A DNA stretch of 46,494 nucleotides from an uncultured Finegoldia sp. (GCF_947252345.1 NZ_CAMXVC010000011.1:1-46494), one strand, 5' to 3'. Counted from the first letter of the stretch, positions 24,247 through 33,292 are shown. Notes: generated by a model not told the origin, from the letters alone. Numbers and translations: made by a program.

Positions 24247-24547
24247 TTAAATTCCTCCAAAAGTGATTAAATGTATGTCTGAGAAGAGCTAATGGTCTGT
24301 AAAAAACCAACCTCGGCCCTGAATATTTCATAACTCTCTTGATATCTTCTCTTCTGTTTTTGCTGAAACATCGAATTGAACATGATGAACAAAAATTTCT
24401 TTTATCTTTATTCTGACAATTTTCCAATCTATTGTGAGAATACAGCCTTAGGCTTTCCATCGAATCTTTTTCACTGTTATGGCCTTTTATGTAAATATCA
24501 AACATCATATCCAATAACTGTTTCTTATAATCTATCGTAATTTTCAT
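24236..24547 (-). CDS. ygbA: YgbA-like protein (nitrous oxide-stimulated promoter family)
   Basis: A 103-residue cytosolic protein with four Cys (C44, C53, C56, C60, spaced x8-x2-x3) followed by RREDIKRVMKYSGPRLVFYRP, the signature of the family named after E. coli YgbA, a gene induced by nitric oxide. Members are thought to help growth under nitrosative stress; the Cys set could hold iron-sulphur or zinc. The start at 24547 has GGAAAGGG upstream; the longer reading to 24565 runs through that site. It heads the operon with the CydDC-like exporter behind a long leader. Confidence 0.85.
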   Translation of the reverse strand: MKITIDYKKQLLDMMFDIYIKGHNSEKDSMESLRLYSHNRLENCQNKDKRNFCSSCSIRCFSKNRREDIKRVMKYSGPRLVFYRPLALLRHTFNHFWRNLNDK

Positions 24548-24626
24548 TGAGCAGTCCCTTTCCAAGTATAAAGTTTTATATTTAAAAAATTCTAATTAAA
24601 AGCGATTTTTAATAAAAAACAATATT

Positions 24627-24677
24627 TTAAAATAGTTCAAAAATTAAATAACTAAATCTGATAAAAAATTTTTTCAT
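24627..24677 (-). CDS. Possible 16-residue leader peptide before ygbA
   Basis: A short frame (Met-Lys-Lys-Phe-Phe-Ile-Arg and so on to Phe-stop) inside the long 5' leader, with AAGGA three bases before its ATG, closer than usual. It could be a regulatory peptide or a chance frame in AT-rich DNA. Confidence 0.2.
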   Translation of the reverse strand: MKKFFIRFSYLIFELF

Positions 24678-24709
24678 TTATCCTTCAAACTTAGATCAAT
24701 ACTACTAAA

Positions 24710-24738
24710 ATAATAGCATAGTAAATAAATATTATCAA
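24710..24738 (-). promoter_or_regulatory. Promoter of the ygbA-exporter operon
   Basis: Minus strand: -35 TTGATA (24733-24738), 17-base spacer, extended -10 TGCTATTAT with hexamer at 24710-24715. The start of ygbA is about 155 bases further on, leaving a long leader that is very AT-rich and has no other gene. Confidence 0.7.
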
Positions 24739-24797
24739 CATAACTAATCAAAATTTTATGCGAAATTTTCAAAAAAATTTATCCAAAAAACAAAAAA

Positions 24798-24835
24798 AGA
24801 CTGCATTTAATAATTTTATTTATCAAATGCAGTCT
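24798..24835 (-). terminator. Terminator of the V-type ATPase operon
   Basis: Perfect 11-bp stem AGACTGCATTT / AAATGCAGTCT with a 16-base loop and seven T on the minus strand, 13 bases after the subunit D stop codon. Confidence 0.9.
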
Positions 24836-24847
24836 AATTTTAATTTA

Positions 24848-25492
24848 TTAGCTTTCTTGTTTTGCTATAATATCTTTTACTTTCATAAGTCTAGTGATAT
24901 TTGCACGTTCATTTTCGTCAAGTTTCGCTCTGATATATTTAATTGTTTCTTCCAAATCAGGAATAGTTCTGTATTCCAAAGCATTGACTCTTCTTCTCGT
25001 TTGCTCAATTTCATCTGCCATCAACTGAGTAGCTTTTTCGATTTGTGCTAGTTCTAGCATTTCATCCATTACTGAATTTAATGAATCGATAGCCAAATCC
25101 AAATCTTGAGATGTCTGTGCATATCCATAAGGATATATTTCACTAGAATCAGCTTCACCTTCACGAGTAAACTTCATTTGTGGAATAATTACACTCATTA
25201 CGTTTTTTGTTTCGATGTCTACGTTTACTTTTGTTTTAGGAAACGAAACAGCTTCGTCCAAAAACTCTGGGCTCATTATTGCACTCGCCATTAGAAAATC
25301 GCTGAATGAATTTTGAAGTTTTGCTTCAACTCTTTCTCTTAGAGCTTTATTTTCTTTTATCATGTCGATGAATTGTCTCATAAGTTCGTCTTGTTTGTCT
25401 TTTAGTAACTTATGACCTCTTGAAGATGTTTTAAGTCTAGCTTTCAGCTCCGATAGAGCCATTCTCGTTGGATTGACGTTGAGTCTTGCCAT
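24848..25492 (-). CDS. ntpD: V-type ATPase subunit D (central stalk)
   Basis: The 214-residue rotor shaft that turns inside the A3B3 head. It opens with the family sequence NVNPTRMALSELKARLKTSSRGHKLLKDKQDELMR and closes with a second long helix containing QTRRRVNALEYRTIPDLEETI; the two helices form the coiled coil. Last gene of the nine-gene operon; its start overlaps the subunit B stop. Confidence 0.96.
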   Translation of the reverse strand: MARLNVNPTRMALSELKARLKTSSRGHKLLKDKQDELMRQFIDMIKENKALRERVEAKLQNSFSDFLMASAIMSPEFLDEAVSFPKTKVNVDIETKNVMSVIIPQMKFTREGEADSSEIYPYGYAQTSQDLDLAIDSLNSVMDEMLELAQIEKATQLMADEIEQTRRRVNALEYRTIPDLEETIKYIRAKLDENERANITRLMKVKDIIAKQES

Positions 25493-26880
25493 TACTCATC
25501 AGTCCCTTCACCGTTTCCAAGATATTTATCGATTAATTCATCTTTGATTCTCTTCAATTCTGTACGTGGAATTTCTTTCAACAAATCCCATCCTATATTA
25601 AGAGTTTCTTCAATTGACCTATCAGTGTAATAACCTTGATCTACGTATTCTCTTTCGAATCTTTCTGCGAATTTTGCAAATGCCTTGTCTGATTCGCTTA
25701 ATGCAGATTCACCAAGAATTGCAGATAATTGTTTTGCATCAAGTCCAGATGCGTAACCTGCATAGATTTGGTTCATTGTATCTGCGTGGTCTTCTCTTGT
25801 CTTGCCTTTACCAATACCTTTATCTTTCAATCTTGATAATGATGGAATAGCATTAATTGGTGGCTCATAACCTTTCTTGTACAATTCACGAGAAAGAATT
25901 ATTTGGCCTTCTGTAATGTAACCAGTCAAGTCTGGAATTGGGTGAGTGATATCGTCTTCTGGCATTGTTAATATAGGAATTTGTGTTATCGAACCTTCTC
26001 TTCCCACAATTTTACCAGCTCTTTCGTACAATGTAGCAAGGTCAGTGTACAAATATCCTGGGTATCCTCTACGTCCTGGAACTTCTTTTCTGGCAGCAGA
26101 TACTTCACGAAGTGCTTCTGCGTAGTTTGTCATATCTGTCATAATTACAAGTACGTGCATTCCCTTTTCAAAAGCCAAGAACTCAGCACAAGTAAGTGCC
26201 ATTTTTGGAGTTGAAAGTCTTTCGATTGCAGGGTCATCGGCTAAATTCATAAACAATACAGCTCTATCTATCGCGCCTGTTTTGTTGAAATCTCCGATGA
26301 AATATTGAGCTTCTTCGAATGTTATTCCCATCGCAGCAAACACTACGGCAAACTTATCGTCTTTACCCAAAACTTTCGCTTGTCTAGCGATTTGTGCTGC
26401 CAATTTATTGTGAGGAAGACCTGAACCAGAGAATATAGGAAGCTTTTGTCCTCTAACAAGAGTATTCAAACCATCTATTGTAGAAACACCTGTTTCGATA
26501 AATTCTGATGGATAGTCCCTAGATACTGGATTGATAGATGAACCATTGATATCAACCTTATCTTCTGGGATAATTTTAGGACCATTGTCAATTGGTCTAC
26601 CCAATCCATCAAAAACTCTACCAATCATATCTTCTGATACTCCAAGTTCCAAAGGTCTACCTAAAAATCTTACTGTTGTCTCTTTTAGGTTGATTCCCTT
26701 TGTACCTTCGAATACTTGAACCATTGCTACGTCGTGGTCGATTTCAACAACACGTCCACGTCTTTTTTCGCCACTTTGTAATTCTATTTCAACAAGTTCG
26801 TCGTATTTAACGCCTTCTACACCTTCTACCGCCATTAATGGTCCGACTACTTCTGTTACTGAATTATAATCTTTAATCAT
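25492..26880 (-). CDS. ntpB: V-type ATPase subunit B
   Basis: The 462-residue regulatory nucleotide-binding subunit of the A3B3 head. As in other B subunits the P-loop is degenerate (SGSGLPHNKLAAQIARQ). The family box PGRRGYPGYLYTDLATLYERAG and the arginine-finger region GYYTDRSIEETL area are present. It shares its first base with the end of subunit A. Confidence 0.96.
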   Translation of the reverse strand: MIKDYNSVTEVVGPLMAVEGVEGVKYDELVEIELQSGEKRRGRVVEIDHDVAMVQVFEGTKGINLKETTVRFLGRPLELGVSEDMIGRVFDGLGRPIDNGPKIIPEDKVDINGSSINPVSRDYPSEFIETGVSTIDGLNTLVRGQKLPIFSGSGLPHNKLAAQIARQAKVLGKDDKFAVVFAAMGITFEEAQYFIGDFNKTGAIDRAVLFMNLADDPAIERLSTPKMALTCAEFLAFEKGMHVLVIMTDMTNYAEALREVSAARKEVPGRRGYPGYLYTDLATLYERAGKIVGREGSITQIPILTMPEDDITHPIPDLTGYITEGQIILSRELYKKGYEPPINAIPSLSRLKDKGIGKGKTREDHADTMNQIYAGYASGLDAKQLSAILGESALSESDKAFAKFAERFEREYVDQGYYTDRSIEETLNIGWDLLKEIPRTELKRIKDELIDKYLGNGEGTDE

Positions 26881-28643
26881 TAACGTTCACCTCCATTAAC
26901 TAAATCGGCAATTTGTGATTTGATTTCTTGTTTTATTTCATCAAATTTGTCCAAATTATCTTCTGGAATATTTTTTGCTCTTGTGATTTTTTCTCTTACA
27001 GGAAGTTTTGAAATTTCAGATACATAAGCACCTTCATCCAAAGCTTTCAAAGATTCTTCATGGAATGTAAGAATCAAATCCAACATTCTAGCTTGTTTTT
27101 GCAATGAACAGAATGTATCTGTTTCATGGAATGCGTTTTGTTGAAGAAAATCTTCTCTCAAAGATTTAGATGTTTCTAATTTAATTTGGTCAACATCACT
27201 CAATGAGTCACGACCAACCAATCTAACTATTTCTAATAATGATGATTCTTCTTGTAGAAGCTTCATTGATTGTTTTCTGTAATTTGAAAAATCTTTATCT
27301 ACATTCGCATCCAAATATTCGTCAATCTTATCTTGATACAAAGAGTAAGAGTTAATCCAGTTTATAGCTGGGAAGTGTCTCATATAACTCAATGCGTAGT
27401 CCAATCCCCAGAATACTTTTACAATTCTAAGTGTTGATTGAGTAACTGGTTCTGAAATATCTCCACCTGGAGGAGATACCGCACCTATAACCGTCAATGA
27501 ACCATCTCTTCCGTCACTACCTAGACATTTTACTTTACCAGCACGTTCGTAGAAATCAGCAATTCTTGATGCTAAGTATGCAGGGTAACCTTCATCACCA
27601 GGCATTTCTTCAAGTCTACCACTCATTTCACGAAGAGCTTCTGCCCATCTTGATGTTGAGTCAGCCATCATAGCTACTGAATAACCCATATCTCTATAGT
27701 ATTCAGCGATTGTAATTCCAGTGTAGATACTTGCTTCTCTGGCAGCTACTGGCATATTTGATGTGTTTGCAATTAAAACTGTTCTCTTCATCAATGATTG
27801 TCCTGTCTTAGGGTCAATCAATTCAGGAAACTCATTAAGAACGTCTGTCATTTCGTTACCACGTTCTCCACAACCTACATACACTACTATTTCAGCGTCT
27901 GCCCATTTTGCTAATTGGTGTTGAACTACGGTTTTTCCACTACCAAATGGTCCCGGAATTGCTGCTGTACCACCTTTAGCAACAGGGAAGAATGTATCTA
28001 TTACTCTTTGACCAGTTATCAAAGGCTTGATTGGATCTTCTTTTTCTTTGTATGGTCTACCATTTCTTACAGGCCATTTTTGAATCATATTGATTTCAAT
28101 TTCTTCATTGTCTTTTTCAATTACGCAAACTGTTTGTTCTACAGTAAATTCTCCAGATTCAATTGATTTTATTTTACCTGAAACATTTGCCGGTACCATT
28201 ATTTTGTGAAGAATAACTTCAGTTTCTTGAACTTCTCCAATAATGTCTCCTGCTTCTACTTCATCTCCAACAGATTTCACTGGTTTAAATTCCCATTTTT
28301 TCTCTCTGTTCAATGATGGAGCACTAACGCCTCTCAACAAGAAGTCACCTGCTTTTTCTTGCAATGATTTTAATGGTCTTTGAATACCATCAAACATTTG
28401 CTCTAATATTCCAGGTCCTAATTCAATAGAAAGTGGATGACCTGTAGATACAACTTTATCTCCAGGGCCAATTCCAGTTGTTTCTTCATATACTTGAATT
28501 GAGGCTTTATCGCCTCTCATTTCAATAATCTCTCCAATGAGCTTATCGTCTGAAACCTCAACCACGTCATATACGCTTGCGTTTTCCATTCCTTCTGCTA
28601 CTACTAAAGGTCCGGATACTTTTAATACTTTACCTTCTTTCAA
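26880..28643 (-). CDS. ntpA: V-type ATPase catalytic subunit A
   Basis: The 587-residue catalytic subunit. Walker A is GPFGSGKT (231-238), with the A-subunit insertion domain around residues 110-190 (IMVPANVSGKIKSI) and the box PGDEGYPAYLASRIADFYERAG. I chose TTG at 28643 as the start: AAAGGAG lies eight bases before it and the protein then begins at the conserved KEGKVLKVSGPLVVAEGM. The longer ATG frame to 28691 would overlap subunit F and add 16 residues foreign to the family. Confidence 0.96.
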   Translation of the reverse strand: MKEGKVLKVSGPLVVAEGMENASVYDVVEVSDDKLIGEIIEMRGDKASIQVYEETTGIGPGDKVVSTGHPLSIELGPGILEQMFDGIQRPLKSLQEKAGDFLLRGVSAPSLNREKKWEFKPVKSVGDEVEAGDIIGEVQETEVILHKIMVPANVSGKIKSIESGEFTVEQTVCVIEKDNEEIEINMIQKWPVRNGRPYKEKEDPIKPLITGQRVIDTFFPVAKGGTAAIPGPFGSGKTVVQHQLAKWADAEIVVYVGCGERGNEMTDVLNEFPELIDPKTGQSLMKRTVLIANTSNMPVAAREASIYTGITIAEYYRDMGYSVAMMADSTSRWAEALREMSGRLEEMPGDEGYPAYLASRIADFYERAGKVKCLGSDGRDGSLTVIGAVSPPGGDISEPVTQSTLRIVKVFWGLDYALSYMRHFPAINWINSYSLYQDKIDEYLDANVDKDFSNYRKQSMKLLQEESSLLEIVRLVGRDSLSDVDQIKLETSKSLREDFLQQNAFHETDTFCSLQKQARMLDLILTFHEESLKALDEGAYVSEISKLPVREKITRAKNIPEDNLDKFDEIKQEIKSQIADLVNGGER

Positions 28644-28656
28644 TATAAGCTCTCCT

Positions 28657-28968
28657 TTACAAAATGTTTGCTCCAACAGCCTTTTCAACATTAGTATTGA
28701 TTCTTTTCATACCAATATTTAAACTACCTTGATTTGAAGGAATCAAAATAATAGCTGGTGAAACTTTGTCATTATATCTATCTATCGTTTCTTTAATTTT
28801 TGCTGCAATTTGTTCAGTTATAAAGATTACACCATAATCTTCCTTGGCAAGTCTATCGACCGTTTTTCTAGCATCTGTGCTTTCAATAGATTCAAATACA
28901 TCCACTCCCAAAGCTTTAAAGACCAATACCGAATCTCTGTCACCTACTACAGCTACTTTCTTACGCAT
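28657..28968 (-). CDS. ntpG: V-type ATPase subunit F (central stalk)
   Basis: The 103-residue rotor subunit that clips onto subunit D (NtpG in Enterococcus naming). Typical start VAVVGDRDSVLVFKALGVDVF and the stretch YGVIFITEQIAAKI, with the Rossmann-like fold and SPAIILIPSNQGS. Overlaps subunit C by eight bases. Confidence 0.93.
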   Translation of the reverse strand: MRKKVAVVGDRDSVLVFKALGVDVFESIESTDARKTVDRLAKEDYGVIFITEQIAAKIKETIDRYNDKVSPAIILIPSNQGSLNIGMKRINTNVEKAVGANIL

Positions 28969-29959
28969 AACTTAACCTCAACTTACTTCTGATATAATCA
29001 GGTTTTAATGAGTTAATCTTACCCACGAAAATAATTCTCAAATTTTTAATTTCTGTTTCTTTTGCAAACAAATAACCAAACAAAACTTCAGCTCCATATG
29101 TCACTTTTTTGATTTCTTTGACTTTTTCCATCAAATAATCATCCATAGCTTTTTCAAAAGCAGATAAGCTATTTGATTTTTTGTACTCAGAAATAGCGTC
29201 TTTTACAGAGTAGTAAATTCTCGCTTGTTTAAATAAAGAACTATCTTCTGTGATTTCAGAGTGCAAATGTGCTTCGAATTTTTCTGATTCAATACTTCCA
29301 CCAGAAATTATTACTTTTTTAAGAAATTCGAGATTCTTCTTTTGATTTTGAACCCTTAGTAGTGTCTTGATATTTGTAAAATCAATCAAATCTTCTACGT
29401 ATTCATTAATCAATTTCGAATCTATTTTTTCTGCAATTTCCGATGTTTCTTCGAAATACTCTCTATCGGCAAAAATATCAATCATTTGTGGGTCTTTGTT
29501 TTCTTCAAAGTCATTTATAGATTGTCTGATAACCTTGTCGTAGTGTTCAAACTCTGTCTCAGTATTTTCTCTCAAAGAATCTCTAATACTTTTATATTCT
29601 ATTCTAGTAATCTCACTAAGCATATGTGAGAAATCTTCTTTTTTTAGATATTCTTTGATTAAAACTTTCAAATTATGATAGTCGTATTTCAATGCCATCA
29701 AATCCACTGGGTATTGAAAATCACTCATATCATACATATATTTATACGTCTTTTTTAACTCGTTTTTTAGGGCTTGATCATAGTGTTCGTACTTATCAAG
29801 CATTGCAAATTCTGATTGATAGACTGTATCGGACAACAATCTTACAGTTTCATCAAGATTAGTTGCATCAATCAATCTCTCATAATCATTTCTTGTCAAA
29901 AGTTCTTTTTCTTTTACACGAGTTATTGCAGATTGGTGTATGAAATCTTCTTTTTTCAT
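28961..29959 (-). CDS. ntpC: V-type ATPase subunit C (rotor cap)
   Basis: A 332-residue helical, funnel-shaped subunit that joins the central stalk to the membrane ring. Recognised by position and by helices such as DFQYPVDLMALKYDYHNLKVLIKEYL, DFTNIKTLLRVQNQKK and, near the C-terminus, GAEVLFGYLFAKETEIKNLRIIFVGKIN. Sequence conservation in the family is modest, so operon position strengthens the call. Confidence 0.92.
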   Translation of the reverse strand: MKKEDFIHQSAITRVKEKELLTRNDYERLIDATNLDETVRLLSDTVYQSEFAMLDKYEHYDQALKNELKKTYKYMYDMSDFQYPVDLMALKYDYHNLKVLIKEYLKKEDFSHMLSEITRIEYKSIRDSLRENTETEFEHYDKVIRQSINDFEENKDPQMIDIFADREYFEETSEIAEKIDSKLINEYVEDLIDFTNIKTLLRVQNQKKNLEFLKKVIISGGSIESEKFEAHLHSEITEDSSLFKQARIYYSVKDAISEYKKSNSLSAFEKAMDDYLMEKVKEIKKVTYGAEVLFGYLFAKETEIKNLRIIFVGKINSLKPDYIRSKLRLSYA

Positions 29960-29967
29960 ATAATCAC

Positions 29968-30522
29968 CTACTTCTTAAAAAGAGTTTTTGCAATTTCAAC
30001 TTCCAATTCATCTTTCATTGAATCAACCAGAGAAGAAAAATTATTATTAATTAATACATTACCTCTTTTAATACAAAATCCGCTTTCAACAGTTTCTTCA
30101 GAAATATCAATGTTAAAGTCCTCATTTTTAAGACTATCGTATTTATCAGCTTGCAATACTAATTTATCATCATTTGACAAATCCATTTTTGACAAAGTTG
30201 ATTTTAAATATTTCTTATAATCTTCAGTAGGCAAATTCTTCAATTTGTCTTTGACTTTTTCTAATATATCGTCGATTACTTCTTGTTTAGCAAATAGAGC
30301 GCTGTCCCTAGATTTCAATTCAACTTGTGATAGATGTCTATCGTACACGCTTTTTGCTTCAGATTCTGCTTTTTTTAATATTGTATCTTTTTCTTGGTTT
30401 GCCTGGTCTACTTTAGTTTCAATGATTTTTTCTTTTTCTTGGTTTGCCTGGTCTACAATCTTTTGGGATTCTTTCTTGGCATCTTCAAGAATTTCATTAA
30501 TTATATTATCTAAATTAGACAT
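29968..30522 (-). CDS. ntpE: V-type ATPase subunit E (peripheral stalk)
   Basis: A 184-residue stator protein: a long N-terminal coiled coil (about 1-85) and a C-terminal globular domain ending in DSMKDELEVEIAKTLF. It pairs with the small H/G-type subunit. The coiled coil contains an internal duplication: VDQANQEK occurs twice, 15 residues apart, matching an exact 26-base direct repeat in the DNA (30386-30411 and 30431-30456). Confidence 0.93.
   Translation of the reverse strand: MSNLDNIINEILEDAKKESQKIVDQANQEKEKIIETKVDQANQEKDTILKKAESEAKSVYDRHLSQVELKSRDSALFAKQEVIDDILEKVKDKLKNLPTEDYKKYLKSTLSKMDLSNDDKLVLQADKYDSLKNEDFNIDISEETVESGFCIKRGNVLINNNFSSLVDSMKDELEVEIAKTLFKK
30386..30456. repeat. Direct repeat inside ntpE
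   Basis: Two identical 26-base copies (30386-30411 and 30431-30456), starts 45 bases apart, so the frame is kept and 15 residues separate the repeated peptide. Confidence 0.9.
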
Positions 30523-30533
30523 CTAAATCACCA

Positions 30534-31010
30534 CTAAGCTTGGATTTGGTTCATCAATAAGAAAGAAATAGCGAATGCTAAGATGGCATATAACTCAACC
30601 ATTACCGCATAGATAATACCTTTTGCTTGTTGAGGTTCGTTCTTTGCTAAGATATTGATACCACTTACGGCTACTTTACTTTGAGCTACTGCTGAAAAAT
30701 ATCCAACAACACCTACTGGCAAAGCTGCTGCGATATATACATAACCTTGTGCTAATGAAACATTTCCACCAACTAATTTGAATAATATCAATATACCAAT
30801 TACAAATCCATACAAACCTTGTGTACCTGGCAATAATTGAAGTACTAATGATTTACCGAATTTTTCTGGTTCTTCAATAACTACTCCAGCTGCAGCTTCC
30901 CCTGCCATTCCTACACCTTTTGCAGAGCCCATTCCTGAGAATAAAACTGCTATTACTACTGATAATACTCCTAAAACTAATCCACCATTTTCTAAAAAGA
31001 ATTTTTCCAT
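30534..31010 (-). CDS. ntpK: V-type ATPase proteolipid subunit K with sodium-site residues
   Basis: The 158-residue rotor-ring subunit with four membrane helices (two fused hairpins), as in Enterococcus hirae NtpK. The residues that bind Na+ in that protein are all here: the LPGTQ motif (Leu60, Thr63, Gln64), Gln110 in SAVAQSK and Glu139 in VMVELYA. Only the second hairpin holds the carboxylate. This supports a sodium-moving enzyme, by homology. Confidence 0.95.
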   Translation of the reverse strand: MEKFFLENGGLVLGVLSVVIAVLFSGMGSAKGVGMAGEAAAGVVIEEPEKFGKSLVLQLLPGTQGLYGFVIGILILFKLVGGNVSLAQGYVYIAAALPVGVVGYFSAVAQSKVAVSGINILAKNEPQQAKGIIYAVMVELYAILAFAISFLLMNQIQA

Positions 31011-31019
31011 AATATCCTC

Positions 31020-32960
31020 CTATTTATTTGTTATGTTAAAATATTCTGATTCTGTTATAAGTTTTTTAAATGGTACTCCGCCGCCTTCGTAGAATTTATT
31101 AAACATTTCTACAAATATCAATCTTGCAGAGTGAACATAAGCTGACAAATATGACAAGAATGCGTTGAATCCTTGGAATACGACAAATACTATAAGTCCA
31201 AATACAAAACCGATTATGCTCGAAGAAGCCATCATCTTTACTATCATATTGATTGCAACTGCAATGTATGCTCCAGATAAGCCAAGTGCCATTAGTCTCA
31301 TATAAGATACGAAATCCCCAATCCAGCTAGATATTCCATACAACGAATACAATCCTGAGCCTAATTTGCCTCCGACACTTTTAGCATCTCTTCCTGCTGT
31401 AAGAACAATTCCCACTGCTGAAGCTATTGCAATCCATTTTGCAATTGTTAATCCAATAGCTGGAATCGACAATGATTTTCCAACTAATAAAACCACTAAA
31501 CTAACTATAATTAAATACCACAATCCCACATCATAAAACGCATCCATAACTTTATGGTCTCGAATAAGCATATATGCTTTTATACCAAGTCCAAAGAACA
31601 AGTGTATAAAACCAAAGATTAAACAAAGAACAATCAATGTCATCGCATTTTTACTTGTGTCAAGAATTGGAGTCATAGGAACAATTCCTCCGAAGAACGA
31701 ACCATATATGAATCCCCAAAACATTGATGTGATAGATATGAACATAAAGAATTTCAAAAATTGTTTTTTCTTTTCGTCAAGATTAAAAACTTTTAATGCA
31801 AAAATTATTGCTAGAAATACAATAAGTCCATAACCTAAATCTCCTATCATCATTCCAGAAAAGAAACAATAGAATGGTGCTAATAATGGAGTAGGGTCTA
31901 CTTCATTATATTTTGGTAAAGAATACATTCCTGTGATGTTTTCAAAAGCTTTTGAAAAACCTTTGTTCTTTAAAATAATAGGTACTTTTGGATCGTCTTT
32001 ATCTGCTGGATTGATTTCCAAATAATACTTGTTGTCCAAAGAATTTACTATTACTTTTTCAAAATCGGCTTTTTTTTCGGTAGGAATATATCCTTCGATT
32101 ATATCAATCTTATCTGTTTTCTTAATTTTACTTGTAGCTTCTTCTTTTAAGCTGTTGTTTTCGAGATAATCATGATAAATCATAAAATTTTCAATCAAAT
32201 TTGTTTTGGATTTGATTTGATTTTCAATTTCTTCGTGTTTTTGCTTGTTAGTGACAATGTTATCATCAATATTTTTGATTTCGTCTTTTACAAAACCTTT
32301 AGATTTGATATTGATGTTTACAAATCCATTATCTCTCAGAACATCTTGAACAGATTCAAAATTCTTTGAGATTACAAGCAAATAAACAAATCCTTGATTA
32401 CGAGAGATTTCTTCGATGTAAATATCTTCAATGTCTTTTGTGTTTACCTTCAACTGGTCAATAAATTTATCGCTCACAGTCCCTGTAACAACCTTTACCC
32501 TATCAAAATCATCAATCTTCGAAATATCGATATCCAAATTTTCCCAAGGAATTAATTCGGATTTCTTTTGATTCAACATTTGATTGTTTTGATCCAGTTC
32601 ATTTAGTTGTTTATCCAATGAAGATAGTTCACTGTAGTGAGCTTCAAAGTCAAACGCCAACGCTTTTTGATTGATTTCTTCAAGCTTAAATGTTTTCTTA
32701 CCTTCTTTAAGTGCTTCAAAAGTATTTTTCTTTTCAGCATACTTTTGTAACAAATTGATAGCCCAATTCGTTTTGGTAAGCTTTTCACTGATATCAACCA
32801 AATTTTCAGAATTGTCCAACTTTGTAAGCAAGCTGTTTTCATCTTCAACATTATTTTCATCTATATGAACATAATTGAATTTTTGAAGATTCTTGAGTAA
32901 TTTCTCTCTATCATAATCAAATGAATACAAATCAAATTTGCTCATTTTTACAATAGCCAT
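31020..32960 (-). CDS. ntpI: V-type ATPase subunit I (a-type stator)
   Basis: A 646-residue protein with a long cytoplasmic N-terminal half rich in coiled coil (about 1-340) and a membrane half of seven to eight segments. The essential stator Arg is Arg613 in SARLIFVEMFNKFYEGGG. The membrane half begins at PLLAPFYCFFSGMMIGDLGYGL, typical of the family. Its ATG overlaps the stop of the preceding small subunit. It forms the ion half-channels against the K ring. Confidence 0.95.
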   Translation of the reverse strand: MAIVKMSKFDLYSFDYDREKLLKNLQKFNYVHIDENNVEDENSLLTKLDNSENLVDISEKLTKTNWAINLLQKYAEKKNTFEALKEGKKTFKLEEINQKALAFDFEAHYSELSSLDKQLNELDQNNQMLNQKKSELIPWENLDIDISKIDDFDRVKVVTGTVSDKFIDQLKVNTKDIEDIYIEEISRNQGFVYLLVISKNFESVQDVLRDNGFVNINIKSKGFVKDEIKNIDDNIVTNKQKHEEIENQIKSKTNLIENFMIYHDYLENNSLKEEATSKIKKTDKIDIIEGYIPTEKKADFEKVIVNSLDNKYYLEINPADKDDPKVPIILKNKGFSKAFENITGMYSLPKYNEVDPTPLLAPFYCFFSGMMIGDLGYGLIVFLAIIFALKVFNLDEKKKQFLKFFMFISITSMFWGFIYGSFFGGIVPMTPILDTSKNAMTLIVLCLIFGFIHLFFGLGIKAYMLIRDHKVMDAFYDVGLWYLIIVSLVVLLVGKSLSIPAIGLTIAKWIAIASAVGIVLTAGRDAKSVGGKLGSGLYSLYGISSWIGDFVSYMRLMALGLSGAYIAVAINMIVKMMASSSIIGFVFGLIVFVVFQGFNAFLSYLSAYVHSARLIFVEMFNKFYEGGGVPFKKLITESEYFNITNK

Positions 32961-33271
32961 TAACTCACTATCCTTTCAACGATTTTGTTTACAAGTCCGT
33001 CAACTGTATCTTTGTCAATGTTTTTAATACTATCATTATAAATGGATGCCTTTTTTTCAAGTTCTTTTGAATCTTCTATCGCTTTTTGCTTTGAGGATTC
33101 TAATTTTTCATCTCTCTTGGAATTTGCTTCACTTATAATGCTGCTGTATTTTTCTAACGCTTCTGAAGTAGCACTCTCTATTATACTCTTTCTTTTTTCG
33201 TTAGCTTCATTGACAAAAAGCCTAGCCTTCTCTTCAGCTTCTTTAATTTTAGATATAGCAGTATCTGACAT
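32960..33271 (-). CDS. ntpF: V-type ATPase small peripheral-stalk subunit (H/G type)
   Basis: A 103-residue, almost wholly helical and charged protein (repeated Glu-Ala-Lys and Ser patterns, KIKEAEEKARLFVNEANEKR), the expected coiled-coil partner of subunit E. AGGAGG lies before the ATG. First gene of the operon. Called NtpF in Enterococcus and subunit G or H elsewhere. Confidence 0.88.
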   Translation of the reverse strand: MSDTAISKIKEAEEKARLFVNEANEKRKSIIESATSEALEKYSSIISEANSKRDEKLESSKQKAIEDSKELEKKASIYNDSIKNIDKDTVDGLVNKIVERIVS

Positions 33272-33292
33272 TGTTTCACCTCCTAATTAGAG

